Positions 25,730-34,607 of a stretch of 52,380 bases of DNA are shown here, piece after piece (position 1 is the stretch's first letter; every line of letters starts with the position of its first letter). The notes below the pieces were generated by a model. The model saw nothing but the letters and a program-made list of their open reading frames with translations, searched no databases and had not been told where the DNA came from. A program made the translations under genes and the position numbers. Source of the DNA: Pirellulaceae bacterium (lineage in GTDB: Bacteria > Planctomycetota > Planctomycetia > Pirellulales > Pirellulaceae); assembly GCA_023382975.1 (NCBI GenBank), contig JAHDXO010000068.1, positions 1 through 52,380 of the forward strand. The letters run 5' to 3'.

Positions 25730-26767
25730 CTATCGGCAGCGAGGCCGGCAGCAAGGTCGGCAACAGGTCACCGTGCAGACCGGCACCTGGATCGTCTGGG
25801 CCACCATCTGGCAGACCTGCACTTGGACCTCGCGTTCCACCTGCTGCGGCACACAAACCGTGTACGTGCAGGGCACTTCCTCCGCAACCTGCCGGTACGT
25901 GGTCACCGTCTCGGTCCAGGTGCGTTCCTGGGGCACGCAAACCGTGTAGCATACCTGCCGTTCGGCGGTCACGGTCTCGTAGTCGGTCACCGTACACATG
26001 GCCGTGCGGACTTCGCACTTCATTTGGCACACGTTCACCATGCACGAACGGACTTCGGGTTTGCACACGGTCACCTGGTACTCGTACGGTTCCTCGGTCA
26101 CCTGCGGACGGCAGACCGTGACCGTCACTTCTTCTTCGACCGGGTTGGGCACCCAGACTCGCTGGCACACGGTTCGCGTCGGCACGCAGCAGGGGTCGCA
26201 GCACATGCTGCGGCGGCAGCACCGCAGACCTGTGTGGCACGGCACTTGAACCATCTGGACTTCCCAGTGACCGCAGTCCCGGACCACCTTCTTGACAACC
26301 TGCTCTTCCACCCAGTTGCAAACTTGACGCACGCCCTGCCGCGTCTCGACATGCGGGACCATCACGGTGTACTGCCGTTCCACCTGGCTCCACTCGGGAA
26401 CCTGCACGGTGTACTGACGCTCGACCTGCCGACAAACGGGCTTGCAGTAGGTCACCGGCACGGTCTTCGTACGGACCTCGGGCACCATGACCGTACACGA
26501 ACGCTGGACCTGTTGTTGTTCGGGGACGCAGCGGTAGACCGTCCGGGTCGTCTCACGCTGCTCTTGGACGTACTGCGTGACCATGATCTTCCGAGTCTCG
26601 GTCGTCCATTGCGGTGTATAGACGGTCTTCTGCACGTAGTGCATTTCGCCGCAGGGATTGGCGCACGGGTCACACGGTGCGCAACCGCCGACGGAGTGGC
26701 CGCCGTACGCGGGGGCAGTTGCCAGCAACGCGGCCAGCGAGCCGACAATCATCAAATAGCGAAGCAT
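25730..26767 (-). CDS. Cys-rich YTV-motif planctomycete cell-wall protein
   Basis: 345 residues with a signal peptide (MLRYLMIVGSLAALLATAPAYG). The mature part is an array of short repeats built on YTV-x-VP (QYTVQVP, QYTVMVP, CYTVCVP, TYTVCVP) and variants such as CTVMVP, rich in Cys, Gln, Val and Arg and closing with paired cysteines (CCRPCCRPRC). YTV-motif, Cys-rich proteins are known as planctomycete-specific components of the disulphide-linked proteinaceous wall. This is a short member compared with the giant versions. The start is the ATG at 26767, with AGGAAGGAGC seven bases upstream. Its own terminator at 25671-25700 makes it a single-gene transcript. Strong evidence of the host phylum. 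Confidence 0.88.
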   Translation of the reverse strand: MLRYLMIVGSLAALLATAPAYGGHSVGGCAPCDPCANPCGEMHYVQKTVYTPQWTTETRKIMVTQYVQEQRETTRTVYRCVPEQQQVQRSCTVMVPEVRTKTVPVTYCKPVCRQVERQYTVQVPEWSQVERQYTVMVPHVETRQGVRQVCNWVEEQVVKKVVRDCGHWEVQMVQVPCHTGLRCCRRSMCCDPCCVPTRTVCQRVWVPNPVEEEVTVTVCRPQVTEEPYEYQVTVCKPEVRSCMVNVCQMKCEVRTAMCTVTDYETVTAERQVCYTVCVPQERTWTETVTTYRQVAEEVPCTYTVCVPQQVEREVQVQVCQMVAQTIQVPVCTVTCCRPCCRPRCR

Positions 26768-27016
26768 GCGATGCTCCTTCCTCTCTAAGTTGTGAAACGA
26801 TGGTGGTTTGGGAACCTAAATCGATTGCCGAAACAAGAATGTGCGGACATTCTGCGCAGAGTGTAATGCCTGCGTCATTTAAGCTATTTAAGTAGGAATT
26901 TTCGGGATGTCAATCTGAGAGAAGTGGGAATCGGAGCTCGTCGGCAGGATTTTTCGGACATGAAGACGGATTATACGCCATGTTAAGAAACAGACTCCCG
27001 ACTTCGAAGGAACAAC

Positions 27017-27688
27017 ATGAAAGCGGAATCCAGCGGAGAAAGCTCAGACAACACGGCAGACCAACCTGTCGGTCGGCCCCTTCTGTCGCTGTTGCTGTTC
27101 TTCCACCTGTTCTTCATCATGGTCGCGCTCGGCGGCAACCATTTCCCTTCCGCTCTCCAGGGGCGGTTGGTGGGACTCGCGTCCCCATATCTGCGGGTTC
27201 TCAACTTTGATGTCAGTTTCACGCCGTTCTACCTGACTTTGGGCACCGTCGACGACCAGGATCACCGGATCGAAGTTTTTGCCGCAGACGCCTACGATGC
27301 GGGCGAGGACGGCTGGGTCGAAGTCACGGCACCCGGTTGGCGCGGCGGGGAGAGAACACGACGGTATCAGCGACTGGCCGGCACGATGGCGTTTTTCGGC
27401 GAGCGGCGTCAGGATCAGCTTTCGGCCCTGTTTGCGCGTTCGATTGCCGAGCATTTCTTGAATCAGCGGCACATCGAACCGGCGCAGATCCGCTGTCGGC
27501 GCATCTTGCCCCAGGACCGCAGCGCCGTCTCGGGCGGGACGCCCGAGCAGCGAAACCCGTTGAGCGAGCTGTATTTCGCTGAGGTCTATCGGGCCAACAC
27601 GATCCCCGACGGATCCCGGGTGGGCGTGATCAAGGTCGAAGCCGCGGGCCACGTCGCTCGCCCAGACGCAGGAGGCCGCTCGCCGTGA
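27017..27688 (+). CDS. Hypothetical membrane-anchored protein paired with HTTM protein
   Basis: 223 residues, family not recognised. Residues about 20-42 (RPLLSLLLFFHLFFIMVALG) form a single membrane helix. The rest is soluble and mixed alpha/beta, with no Cys and no obvious catalytic motif. The start is the ATG at 27017 with AAGGAAC upstream. The stop overlaps the start of the HTTM gene as GTGA, so the two proteins are translationally coupled and probably act as a pair in the membrane. Isolation from both flanking genes by about 250 bases upstream suggests its own promoter, which I could not identify. Confidence 0.75.
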   Translation: MKAESSGESSDNTADQPVGRPLLSLLLFFHLFFIMVALGGNHFPSALQGRLVGLASPYLRVLNFDVSFTPFYLTLGTVDDQDHRIEVFAADAYDAGEDGWVEVTAPGWRGGERTRRYQRLAGTMAFFGERRQDQLSALFARSIAEHFLNQRHIEPAQIRCRRILPQDRSAVSGGTPEQRNPLSELYFAEVYRANTIPDGSRVGVIKVEAAGHVARPDAGGRSP

Positions 27689-28644
27689 CGTCCGCCATGC
27701 AGAACTCTTCAAGACTTGCCGCCCAGTTCGGGGCGGCGTGGAACCGGTTCTGGTTCACGCCGGCCGATACCCGAATCCCCAGCCTGCTGCGGCTGCTGAC
27801 CGGTTTGTTGGCGATTTACTATCTGCTGTCGCACACGTCGGATCTGATCGTTTGGTTCGGGCCCTATGGGCTGTTGCCAGCCGATACGGTACGGCAGTTG
27901 ACGGGCGGCGGCGATGGCGAACCGACCTTTCGGCCCTCGCTGTTGAACTACCTGGAAACCACCGGCGGGTTGTGGGCGTTTCACACGATGGCTGTGTTGG
28001 TGGCAATCGGTTTCACGGCCGGGCTGTTTTCGCGAGTAACCAACGTGCTGACGTTGGCCGTGGTGCTCTGCTACGTCCATCGCGCCCCGATGATCACCGG
28101 GCAATTCGAGCCGGTGCTGACGATGCTGCTGTGCTATTTGGCCTTGGCGCCGACCGGTGCTCACTGGTCGCTGGACGAGCGTTTTCGGAAGACACCAGCG
28201 GCAGCGGGGCCCGTACCATCGAGTCTGGGCGCCAACATCAGCGTCCGCCTGATCCAACTGCACGCCTGTGCCCTGTGCGCGCTGACGGGCCTGACGATGT
28301 TGTCGGGCCAGATCTGGTGGAGCGGCGAGGCCGTCTGGTGGCTGATCGCGCGGCCCGATTCCCGCCTGTTCGACCTGACCTGGCTGCACAACTCGATCTA
28401 CGTGATCAATATCTGGACGCACGCGATCGTGGCATTTTCGCTCAGTTTTCCGCTGCTGATCTGGAAACGCGAGGCCCGCCCGCTGCTGGTGCTCGCAGCG
28501 GTCGTGGTCTGGTTGTCGATTGGCGTGCTCACGGGGTTGATGGCGTTCGCCGCCTCGATGATCGTGGCCAGCGTTGCCTTCTTGCCCGCCGAGTTCGTAC
28601 TTCAGTTCGTCCGGACCAGTTCGGCGAGCATCTCCAGCAGGTGA
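27685..28644 (+). CDS. HTTM-like polytopic membrane protein
   Basis: 319 residues with about seven hydrophobic helices and the layout of HTTM (vitamin-K-dependent gamma-carboxylase-like) proteins. The N-terminus TPADTRIPSLLRLLTGLLAIYYLLS, WFGPYGLLP, GLFSRVTNVLTLAVVLCYVHRAPMI and the Trp-rich QIWWSGEAVWWLI are typical. Function of bacterial HTTM proteins is largely unknown and carboxylation is not implied. The start is the GTG at 27685, nine bases after a perfect AGGAGG inside the previous gene. The 3' end overlaps the opposite-strand ceramidase-like gene by 43 bases, tail to tail. Confidence 0.82.
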   Translation: MTSAMQNSSRLAAQFGAAWNRFWFTPADTRIPSLLRLLTGLLAIYYLLSHTSDLIVWFGPYGLLPADTVRQLTGGGDGEPTFRPSLLNYLETTGGLWAFHTMAVLVAIGFTAGLFSRVTNVLTLAVVLCYVHRAPMITGQFEPVLTMLLCYLALAPTGAHWSLDERFRKTPAAAGPVPSSLGANISVRLIQLHACALCALTGLTMLSGQIWWSGEAVWWLIARPDSRLFDLTWLHNSIYVINIWTHAIVAFSLSFPLLIWKREARPLLVLAAVVVWLSIGVLTGLMAFAASMIVASVAFLPAEFVLQFVRTSSASISSR

Positions 28645-30074
28645 TCGGTGATGATCACCGAGGCGTCTTCCTGTACTCGGCAGGTGCCCATCCAGGTCTC
28701 GTACCCGCCCAGTGCGTGTTGTTCGGGAGTCGGCAGATACCCGTTGTATCCGTTGGCGATTCCGATCACCATCGTCCGCGGGAACGGGCTGCGTTTCTTG
28801 ATGTCCAGGCCGATCTCGACGAGCGTTTCGAAAGGAATGGCACAGACCGCCAAGTCGCCGATGCGGAGAGCCTGCAAGGGGACGCTGATCGTCTCGCCGG
28901 CCTCGGCCAGCGACAGGGTTCGGCGAGCGTAGGCCTCGGCCAAGTTCGGCAGCTTGGCGCGCTCGGCCTCGTCCGTAACGGCAAGAACGGCCTTGGCGCG
29001 TTCGATCTGGGCCGGAGTCGGCCGGCGCAGTTGCAGCGTGATCTCGCGCTGGACCATGCCCAACCGAGCGTCGGAACGGTGCTGTTCGATCGACTTCCAG
29101 GCCTGCCACGCGGCGTCGGCCGTTTTCTGGGCAACGATGCGGATCTGTTCGAAGGGAGCGCGCGGCGGCCGGTTGACCAGGAAGGGAATGTTGTTGATGT
29201 CGCCCGAGGTGCCGTTGGCCATCATCGCCACGAAATCGTCCCCGCCTCGAACCCGGAAGGGCATCAGCCGGCAAAACTCGCCGTAGTAGTCGGCCGAGAC
29301 CAGCCCGCGCGGCGTGGCGCCCACGTAGTGCAGGGAGTAGCTGGCGAAGAGGGCAATCGAGGTGCGCGACTTGGCGTCTTGCACCGACAGAATGGACACA
29401 TCCGGATCCGTCGGACCGGCGGGCCGGTCGAGGACGTCGGGGCTGGTGCCCGGGTTCATCTTGACGCGGTCGAGTTCTCCGAACGGATTGAGCGGCATCT
29501 TGTCGGGCTTGAGATGCCAGCGGCGGTTGAACACCTCGTCGGGCAGAGGATGCGCCGCCGCCCCGACCGCTGCGGGCCGCAGCGCCGCGTGGGCGCGAAC
29601 GACGGATTCGGCGATGCCGTCGATCAGCAGCTTGCGGTACGCCACCGCCGGTTCCGGGCCCTCGGTGGTGTTCGATTGCGGAGCGCTGTGCGTATGAGTC
29701 GACGCGACGAGGATCTTGTCCGGTGCGATGCCGCAACGCTCGGCAACGATCGCGCGGGCCTCGTCCGCCACTTCCCGCGCGACGCCCAGATTGTCCACCA
29801 CGACCATCGCCAGGACCGTCGCTCCGTCGTCCAGCACCAACGCCCGCGCATGCAGCGGGTCGTGAACGCCTTCGGCCATATTGGCGTTGAAACCGCCCGG
29901 CATGTTCAGCGGAAACTGTTGCGGCGAGACGTCCACCGCGGCGGCGCCGGCTCGCAGGACCGTTCCGTCCTGGCCCCGCGCGGCGGGTCCGCAAGCGACC
30001 GCCAGCAACGCGGCCAAGGCGATCCGGACAGCCAAACCTCGCAGGACGTTCGATCGATAGTCGGACAACATCAT
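28602..30074 (-). CDS. Neutral/alkaline ceramidase-like exported protein (paralogue 1)
   Basis: 490 residues, signal peptide 1-34. The zinc-site block ILVASTHTHSAP (His127, His129) and the position after it match neutral/alkaline non-lysosomal ceramidases. The block that carries the nucleophilic serine in true ceramidases (GDxSPN) reads SGDINN (290-295) here, so the serine is replaced by Asn. Hydrolysis of ceramide is therefore doubtful and another amidase or binding role is possible. The start is the first of two ATGs at 30074, with AAGGAGC upstream. It is divergent from aguBA and overlaps the HTTM gene at the 3' end. A second family member lies at 41512-43029. Confidence 0.82.
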   Translation of the reverse strand: MMLSDYRSNVLRGLAVRIALAALLAVACGPAARGQDGTVLRAGAAAVDVSPQQFPLNMPGGFNANMAEGVHDPLHARALVLDDGATVLAMVVVDNLGVAREVADEARAIVAERCGIAPDKILVASTHTHSAPQSNTTEGPEPAVAYRKLLIDGIAESVVRAHAALRPAAVGAAAHPLPDEVFNRRWHLKPDKMPLNPFGELDRVKMNPGTSPDVLDRPAGPTDPDVSILSVQDAKSRTSIALFASYSLHYVGATPRGLVSADYYGEFCRLMPFRVRGGDDFVAMMANGTSGDINNIPFLVNRPPRAPFEQIRIVAQKTADAAWQAWKSIEQHRSDARLGMVQREITLQLRRPTPAQIERAKAVLAVTDEAERAKLPNLAEAYARRTLSLAEAGETISVPLQALRIGDLAVCAIPFETLVEIGLDIKKRSPFPRTMVIGIANGYNGYLPTPEQHALGGYETWMGTCRVQEDASVIITDHLLEMLAELVRTN

Positions 30075-30258
30075 CTTGCTCCTTGTCAGCGGATTGGATC
30101 GTCAGATGCTGACCGAGATTATCGCGCATCGCAACCGTGTTGCCCAGGGGCGTGTGCCGGGTTGCTGACGCGGCCGGTCGCGGGGTAGGATGCCTGCGGT
30201 GGGCAGTGCCCGAAATTCGAAATCCGGAATCCCGGCCTCCGTCGGAACAAGGTACAGC

Positions 30259-31152
30259 ATGAACGGTCGAAGGGCAGACGCACAGCAGGTCAACGTGGCC
30301 GTCGTGCAGATGGCATGCAGCGATTCGAAGCAGGCGAATGTGGACAAGACGCTCGATCGGCTGGCCGATGCGGCGGCCCGCGGCGCGAACGTGGTGTGCC
30401 TGCAAGAGTTGTTCCACGGATTGTACCCATGCCAGACCGAGGACCATGCGCGATTTGAAGAGGCCGAGCCGATCCCGGGTCCGACCAGCGAGGCGTTGGC
30501 CAAGGCGGCTCGGCAGCACAGGATCGTAATCGTCGGGTCGCTGTTCGAGCGTCGGGCCGCCGGCTTGTACCACAACACGGCCGTGGTGTTCGACGCGGAT
30601 GGCTCGACCGCGGGTGTCTACCGCAAGATGCACATCCCGGACGACCCTCGGTACTACGAAAAATTCTACTTCACGCCCGGCGACCTCGGGTTCCGCAGTT
30701 TCGCGACGCGGGCCGGCCGGATCGGTGTCTGTGTCTGCTGGGACCAGTGGTTTCCCGAGGCGGCCCGACTGACCGCCCTGACCGGGGCGCAGATCCTGTT
30801 CTACCCGACGGCGATCGGCTGGCTGCCTGAAGAAAAGGACGCCTACGGCGCCAGCCAGCACGCAGCCTGGGAAACCATGATGCGCAGCCACGCGGTGGCC
30901 AACGGCGTGTTTGTCGCCGCGGCAAACCGAGTCGGCTTGGAAGACGGCATCCAATTCTGGGGCGCGTCGTTCGCCGTCGATCCGTACGGCAACATGCTGG
31001 CTCGCGCCGGCCACGAAGCGGAAGAGACGCTGTTGGTCGAGTGCGATTTCGGCTTGGTCGACACGGCCCGCACGCATTGGCCGTTCCTGCGCGATCGTCG
31101 GATCGACGCTTACGGTGGCTTGCTCAAACGCTATTTGGATCCTCCGTCATGA
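30259..31152 (+). CDS. aguB: N-carbamoylputrescine amidase
   Basis: Cytoplasmic nitrilase-superfamily enzyme, 297 residues, that converts N-carbamoylputrescine to putrescine, CO2 and ammonia. The Glu-Lys-Cys triad is Glu50 (CLQELF), Lys123 (YRKMHIPD) and Cys160 (CVCWDQWFPE). The block HIPDDPRYYEKFYFTPGDLGF is diagnostic for AguB within the superfamily. The start is the ATG at 30259 with AAGG upstream; the open frame extends earlier, but the added residues are not conserved. The stop overlaps the aguA start as ATGA, so the two polyamine enzymes are coupled. Confidence 0.95.
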   Translation: MNGRRADAQQVNVAVVQMACSDSKQANVDKTLDRLADAAARGANVVCLQELFHGLYPCQTEDHARFEEAEPIPGPTSEALAKAARQHRIVIVGSLFERRAAGLYHNTAVVFDADGSTAGVYRKMHIPDDPRYYEKFYFTPGDLGFRSFATRAGRIGVCVCWDQWFPEAARLTALTGAQILFYPTAIGWLPEEKDAYGASQHAAWETMMRSHAVANGVFVAAANRVGLEDGIQFWGASFAVDPYGNMLARAGHEAEETLLVECDFGLVDTARTHWPFLRDRRIDAYGGLLKRYLDPPS

Positions 31153-32174
31153 CTCCCAACGAACTCGAATACCGCTGGCCTGCCGAATGGGAACCGCACC
31201 GGGCAACATGGTTCGCCTGGCCGCACAGGCTCGCCACTTGGCCGGGCCACTTTGACCCCGTCCGACCCGAGATGGCGAGGTTCGTGCTCGCCGTGGCCGA
31301 CTTCGAGCCGGTCAACCTGCTGGCGGGCGGCGACCGCGTGATGCACAGTGCGCGGCTGTGGGTAGGCGATCACCCTCGCGTCAAGCTGTGGGACATCCCG
31401 ACCAACGACGCTTGGTGCCGCGACTACGGGCCGATTTTCCTGCGGGCGACCGGCGACTCGCCGCCCGCCTTGATCGACTGGCAATACAATGCCTGGGGCG
31501 GGAAGTACCCACCGTTCGACCAGGACAACGCGGCGCCGGAGCGGATCGCCCGGTTGCTGGGCTACGATCGCTTTCGCCCCGGCATCGTGCTCGAGGGCGG
31601 ATCGATCGAAGGCAACGGCGCCGGCTTGCTGCTGACCACCGAGCGCTGCCTGCTGAATCCAAACCGCAACCCGGGAATGACGCGTCAGCAGATCGAACGG
31701 GTGTTGCACGACTACTTGGACGTGAGGAAGACGATCTGGCTGAGCGGCGGCGAATTGGCCGGCGACGACACGGACGGGCACATCGATCAACTGGCTCGCT
31801 TCGTTGGGCCGGACACCATCGTGGCGGCGGTGGAAAACGACCCAACCGATGAGAACTACGGCCCGCTGCAAGAGAACTATGTGCTGCTGCAGACGGCGAC
31901 CGATCTTCAGGGCCGCCGTCTGCAGGTCGTCCCGCTGCCGATGCCGCGGCCCAAGTTCCAAAGCGGACGGCGGTTGCCGGCCAGCTACTGCAACTTCTAC
32001 TTGGCCAACGGCGTCTGCGTGGTGCCTCAGTTCGACGACCCGGCCGATGAACAGGCGGTCGCGATCCTTCGCAGCCTGCTGCCGGACCGCCAAGTCCTGG
32101 GTCTGCCGGCGCTGGACCTGGTTTTCGGACTGGGCGCATTTCACTGTCTGAGCCAGCAGCAACCCGAAAGCTGA
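31149..32174 (+). CDS. aguA: Agmatine deiminase
   Basis: 341 residues, guanidino-group-modifying beta/alpha propeller. It hydrolyses agmatine to N-carbamoylputrescine, the substrate of the gene just upstream. EWEPHRATWFAWPH at the N-terminus, NDAWCRDYGPIF, VLEGGSIEGNG, DDTDGHIDQLARF and the C-terminal FHCLSQQQP with nucleophile Cys333 are all family landmarks. The start is the ATG at 31149, overlapping the aguB stop. Together with an arginine decarboxylase encoded elsewhere this would make putrescine from arginine. Confidence 0.95.
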   Translation: MTPNELEYRWPAEWEPHRATWFAWPHRLATWPGHFDPVRPEMARFVLAVADFEPVNLLAGGDRVMHSARLWVGDHPRVKLWDIPTNDAWCRDYGPIFLRATGDSPPALIDWQYNAWGGKYPPFDQDNAAPERIARLLGYDRFRPGIVLEGGSIEGNGAGLLLTTERCLLNPNRNPGMTRQQIERVLHDYLDVRKTIWLSGGELAGDDTDGHIDQLARFVGPDTIVAAVENDPTDENYGPLQENYVLLQTATDLQGRRLQVVPLPMPRPKFQSGRRLPASYCNFYLANGVCVVPQFDDPADEQAVAILRSLLPDRQVLGLPALDLVFGLGAFHCLSQQQPES

Positions 32175-32317
32175 ACGGGTGTTCGCCGCGTCCCGTGGTT
32201 GTCGGCGTTGCTAAGGATCGGGTAAACTTTACCGTTGACGGACGCGGAACTTGCCGGGACCGTGGCCCTTTCGAAATTCTGAGCGGACAATTCCACCTGA
32301 TTGAGGAGATATCCACG

Positions 32318-34600
32318 ATGTTGCGACCCATGCGCTTTGCCGTGCTCGGATGGCTTCTTTTCACTTCGTTGCTCGCGGCCGATCAATTGGCCGACCGCCT
32401 GTTGGTCGAAGCGGAGAGCTTCGAGCGGCACGGGGGTTGGGAATTGGACACTCAGTTCATTCAGATCATGGGCTCGCCGTATCTGCTGGCCCACGGACTC
32501 GGGCGACCGGTGGCCGATGCGACGACCACCGTCGAATTCCCATCGGTGGGAAAATACCGAGTGTTTGTCCGGACCAAGGATTGGGTCGCTCGTTGGGAGG
32601 CGCCAGGCCAACCGGGCCGATTCCAGTTGCTGGTCGACGGCCGTCCGCTGGACGAGACCTTCGGCACCAAAGGCGCCGAATGGTTCTGGCACGACGGGGG
32701 CACCGTGGAGATTCAGCAGCCGAAAGTCAAACTGGCGCTGCGCGACTTGACCGGCTTCAACGGCCGATGTGATGCCATCTACTTCACCAAGGATCTCAAC
32801 GACTCGCCGCCGAACGACTTCGCGATCCTCCCGGCCTGGCGACGGCAACTGCTGGGACTGTCCGACCAGCCCACCGAGAAATCCGGCTACGATCTGGTCG
32901 TCGTGGGCGGTGGATACTCGGGCATGGGAGCGGCGATCGCCGCTGCCCGCCTGGGTTGCAGAGTCGCGTTGATCCAGGACCGTCCCGTGCTGGGCGGCAA
33001 CGGATCGAGCGAAGTGCGGGTCTGGGCCAACGGCCTGATCCGCCGCGGCAAGTATCCGCGGATCGGCGAGATCATCGAGGAGTTCGCCGACCGAGCCTCG
33101 AAGTCGCCGGGCCGCGCCGAAGAGTTCGGCGACGAGTTGAAAGAACAAGTCGTCCGCGCCGAAAAGAACATCGATCTGTTCCTGAACCATTTCGCGCACC
33201 ACGTCGAAACGGACGGAGACAAGATCACCGCCGTCCTGGCCCTCGACACTCGGACCAGCGAAGAGAAACGCTTCAGCGGGCGGCTGTTCTGCGACGGCAC
33301 CGGACACGGCACGATCGGCTCCATGGCCGGAGCCCACTACGACATGACTCCCAAAGGACGCATGGGCATGAGCAACATGTGGCGTTGGGACATGACGGAC
33401 CAACCGACGGAGTTCCCGGAGACCCCGTGGGCGCTGGATCTGGAAATGAAAGACTTCCCGTATCCCCGCGACTTCCACGGCCAGTGGTTCTGGGAGAGCG
33501 GCTTTGACAAGGATCCGATCCACGAGGCGGAAGCGATCCGGGACTGGAACCTGCGAGCGGTGTTCGGAGCGTTCCAAGCGATGAAGAACCGCGGCGGCGC
33601 GGCGGACCACAAGAATGCCGTGCTCAGTTGGGTCGCCTTCATCGGCGGGCCGCGCGAATCGCGGCGACTGCTGGGCGATGTCATCCTTTCCGAAGAGGAT
33701 ATCGTCGAGAAGCGCGATTTTCCCGATGGCTGCGTCCCCAGCACCTGGTCGATCGATTTGCACTATCCCAAACAGCAATACGCCGAGAAGTTCCCGGACA
33801 ATCCGTTCATTTCGATCGCCGAGTTCGATCATCGCGTGGACCGCACCTACGGGTATCCCGTCCCCTACCGCTGTTTCTACTCGCGGAACATCTCCAATCT
33901 GTTCATGGCCGGACGCTGTATCAGTGTTACGCACGAGGCGCTGGGAACGGTGCGCGTCATGAAGACCTGCGGGATGATGGGCGAGGTCGTGGGGCGAGCC
34001 ACGGCGGTTTGCGTGAAGAACGACTGCCTGCCGCGCGACGTGTACGAGGACCACTGGAGCGAGCTGGATGAATTGCTGCGTCTGCCCGGCAAGGCGCGTC
34101 GCGACACGGTCGATGCGAAGATCGTGATTCCGGACGATGCCTTGCCCGAAGCGTCGGCCGAAGGGCCGCCGACCGGGTTGGACCCGAAGTCGCTGCCGGG
34201 GTTGGTGATCGATGATCGAGCCGCGAAGAAGACCGGATCGTGGACTCAAGGCACCGGCCTGAAAGGCTACATCGGCTGGTCGTACCTGTACGCGTCCAGC
34301 GGCGGCGGCGCGAGCATTCGCTTCGAATTCCAGCCCGCCAAACCGGGACAGCACGAGGTGCGGTTGGCCTATCTGCCCCACGAGAACCGCGGCACTCGCG
34401 TGCCCGTGACCGTGATCAGCAGCGGCGGCGAAAAGACGCTGCGCATCGACATGCGTAAGCCGGCGCCGCTGGAGCACGGCTTCATTTCGCTGGGCAAGTT
34501 CAACTTCGGTCCCGGCGAAACCGTCGCCGTCGTCGTGGGCAGCGAGGACGCGGGCGGCACGGTCCACGCCGACGCGATCCAGGTGCTGCCCGTGGAATAG
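32318..34600 (+). CDS. Exported FAD-dependent oxidoreductase with carbohydrate-binding-like flanks
   Basis: 760 residues with a signal peptide (about 1-21). Residues 25-165 form an N-terminal beta-sandwich of the xanthan-lyase/golvesin type. At about 190-230 the FAD site VVGGGYSGMGAAIAAARLG and GGNGSSEVRV appear, and a conserved FAD_oxidored block follows (LFCDGTGHGTIGSMAGA, FMAGRCISVTHEALGTVR). The last ~110 residues are again a beta-sandwich (GQHEVRLAYLPHENRG). The start is the ATG at 32318 with GAGGAG upstream. Such proteins are numerous in planctomycetes and are thought to oxidise sugars or polysaccharides outside the cytoplasm. Substrate unknown. recG follows after seven bases. Confidence 0.87.
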   Translation: MLRPMRFAVLGWLLFTSLLAADQLADRLLVEAESFERHGGWELDTQFIQIMGSPYLLAHGLGRPVADATTTVEFPSVGKYRVFVRTKDWVARWEAPGQPGRFQLLVDGRPLDETFGTKGAEWFWHDGGTVEIQQPKVKLALRDLTGFNGRCDAIYFTKDLNDSPPNDFAILPAWRRQLLGLSDQPTEKSGYDLVVVGGGYSGMGAAIAAARLGCRVALIQDRPVLGGNGSSEVRVWANGLIRRGKYPRIGEIIEEFADRASKSPGRAEEFGDELKEQVVRAEKNIDLFLNHFAHHVETDGDKITAVLALDTRTSEEKRFSGRLFCDGTGHGTIGSMAGAHYDMTPKGRMGMSNMWRWDMTDQPTEFPETPWALDLEMKDFPYPRDFHGQWFWESGFDKDPIHEAEAIRDWNLRAVFGAFQAMKNRGGAADHKNAVLSWVAFIGGPRESRRLLGDVILSEEDIVEKRDFPDGCVPSTWSIDLHYPKQQYAEKFPDNPFISIAEFDHRVDRTYGYPVPYRCFYSRNISNLFMAGRCISVTHEALGTVRVMKTCGMMGEVVGRATAVCVKNDCLPRDVYEDHWSELDELLRLPGKARRDTVDAKIVIPDDALPEASAEGPPTGLDPKSLPGLVIDDRAAKKTGSWTQGTGLKGYIGWSYLYASSGGGASIRFEFQPAKPGQHEVRLAYLPHENRGTRVPVTVISSGGEKTLRIDMRKPAPLEHGFISLGKFNFGPGETVAVVVGSEDAGGTVHADAIQVLPVE

Positions 34601-34607
34601 GGCAGGC

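Noticed and set aside
27709..31077. A 1122-codon open frame on the minus strand
   Set aside because: It runs antisense through the HTTM and aguB genes and through paralogue 1 in the wrong frame. The translation is Arg/Ala/Gly/Gln-rich low complexity with no domain, as expected for shadow frames in GC-rich DNA.
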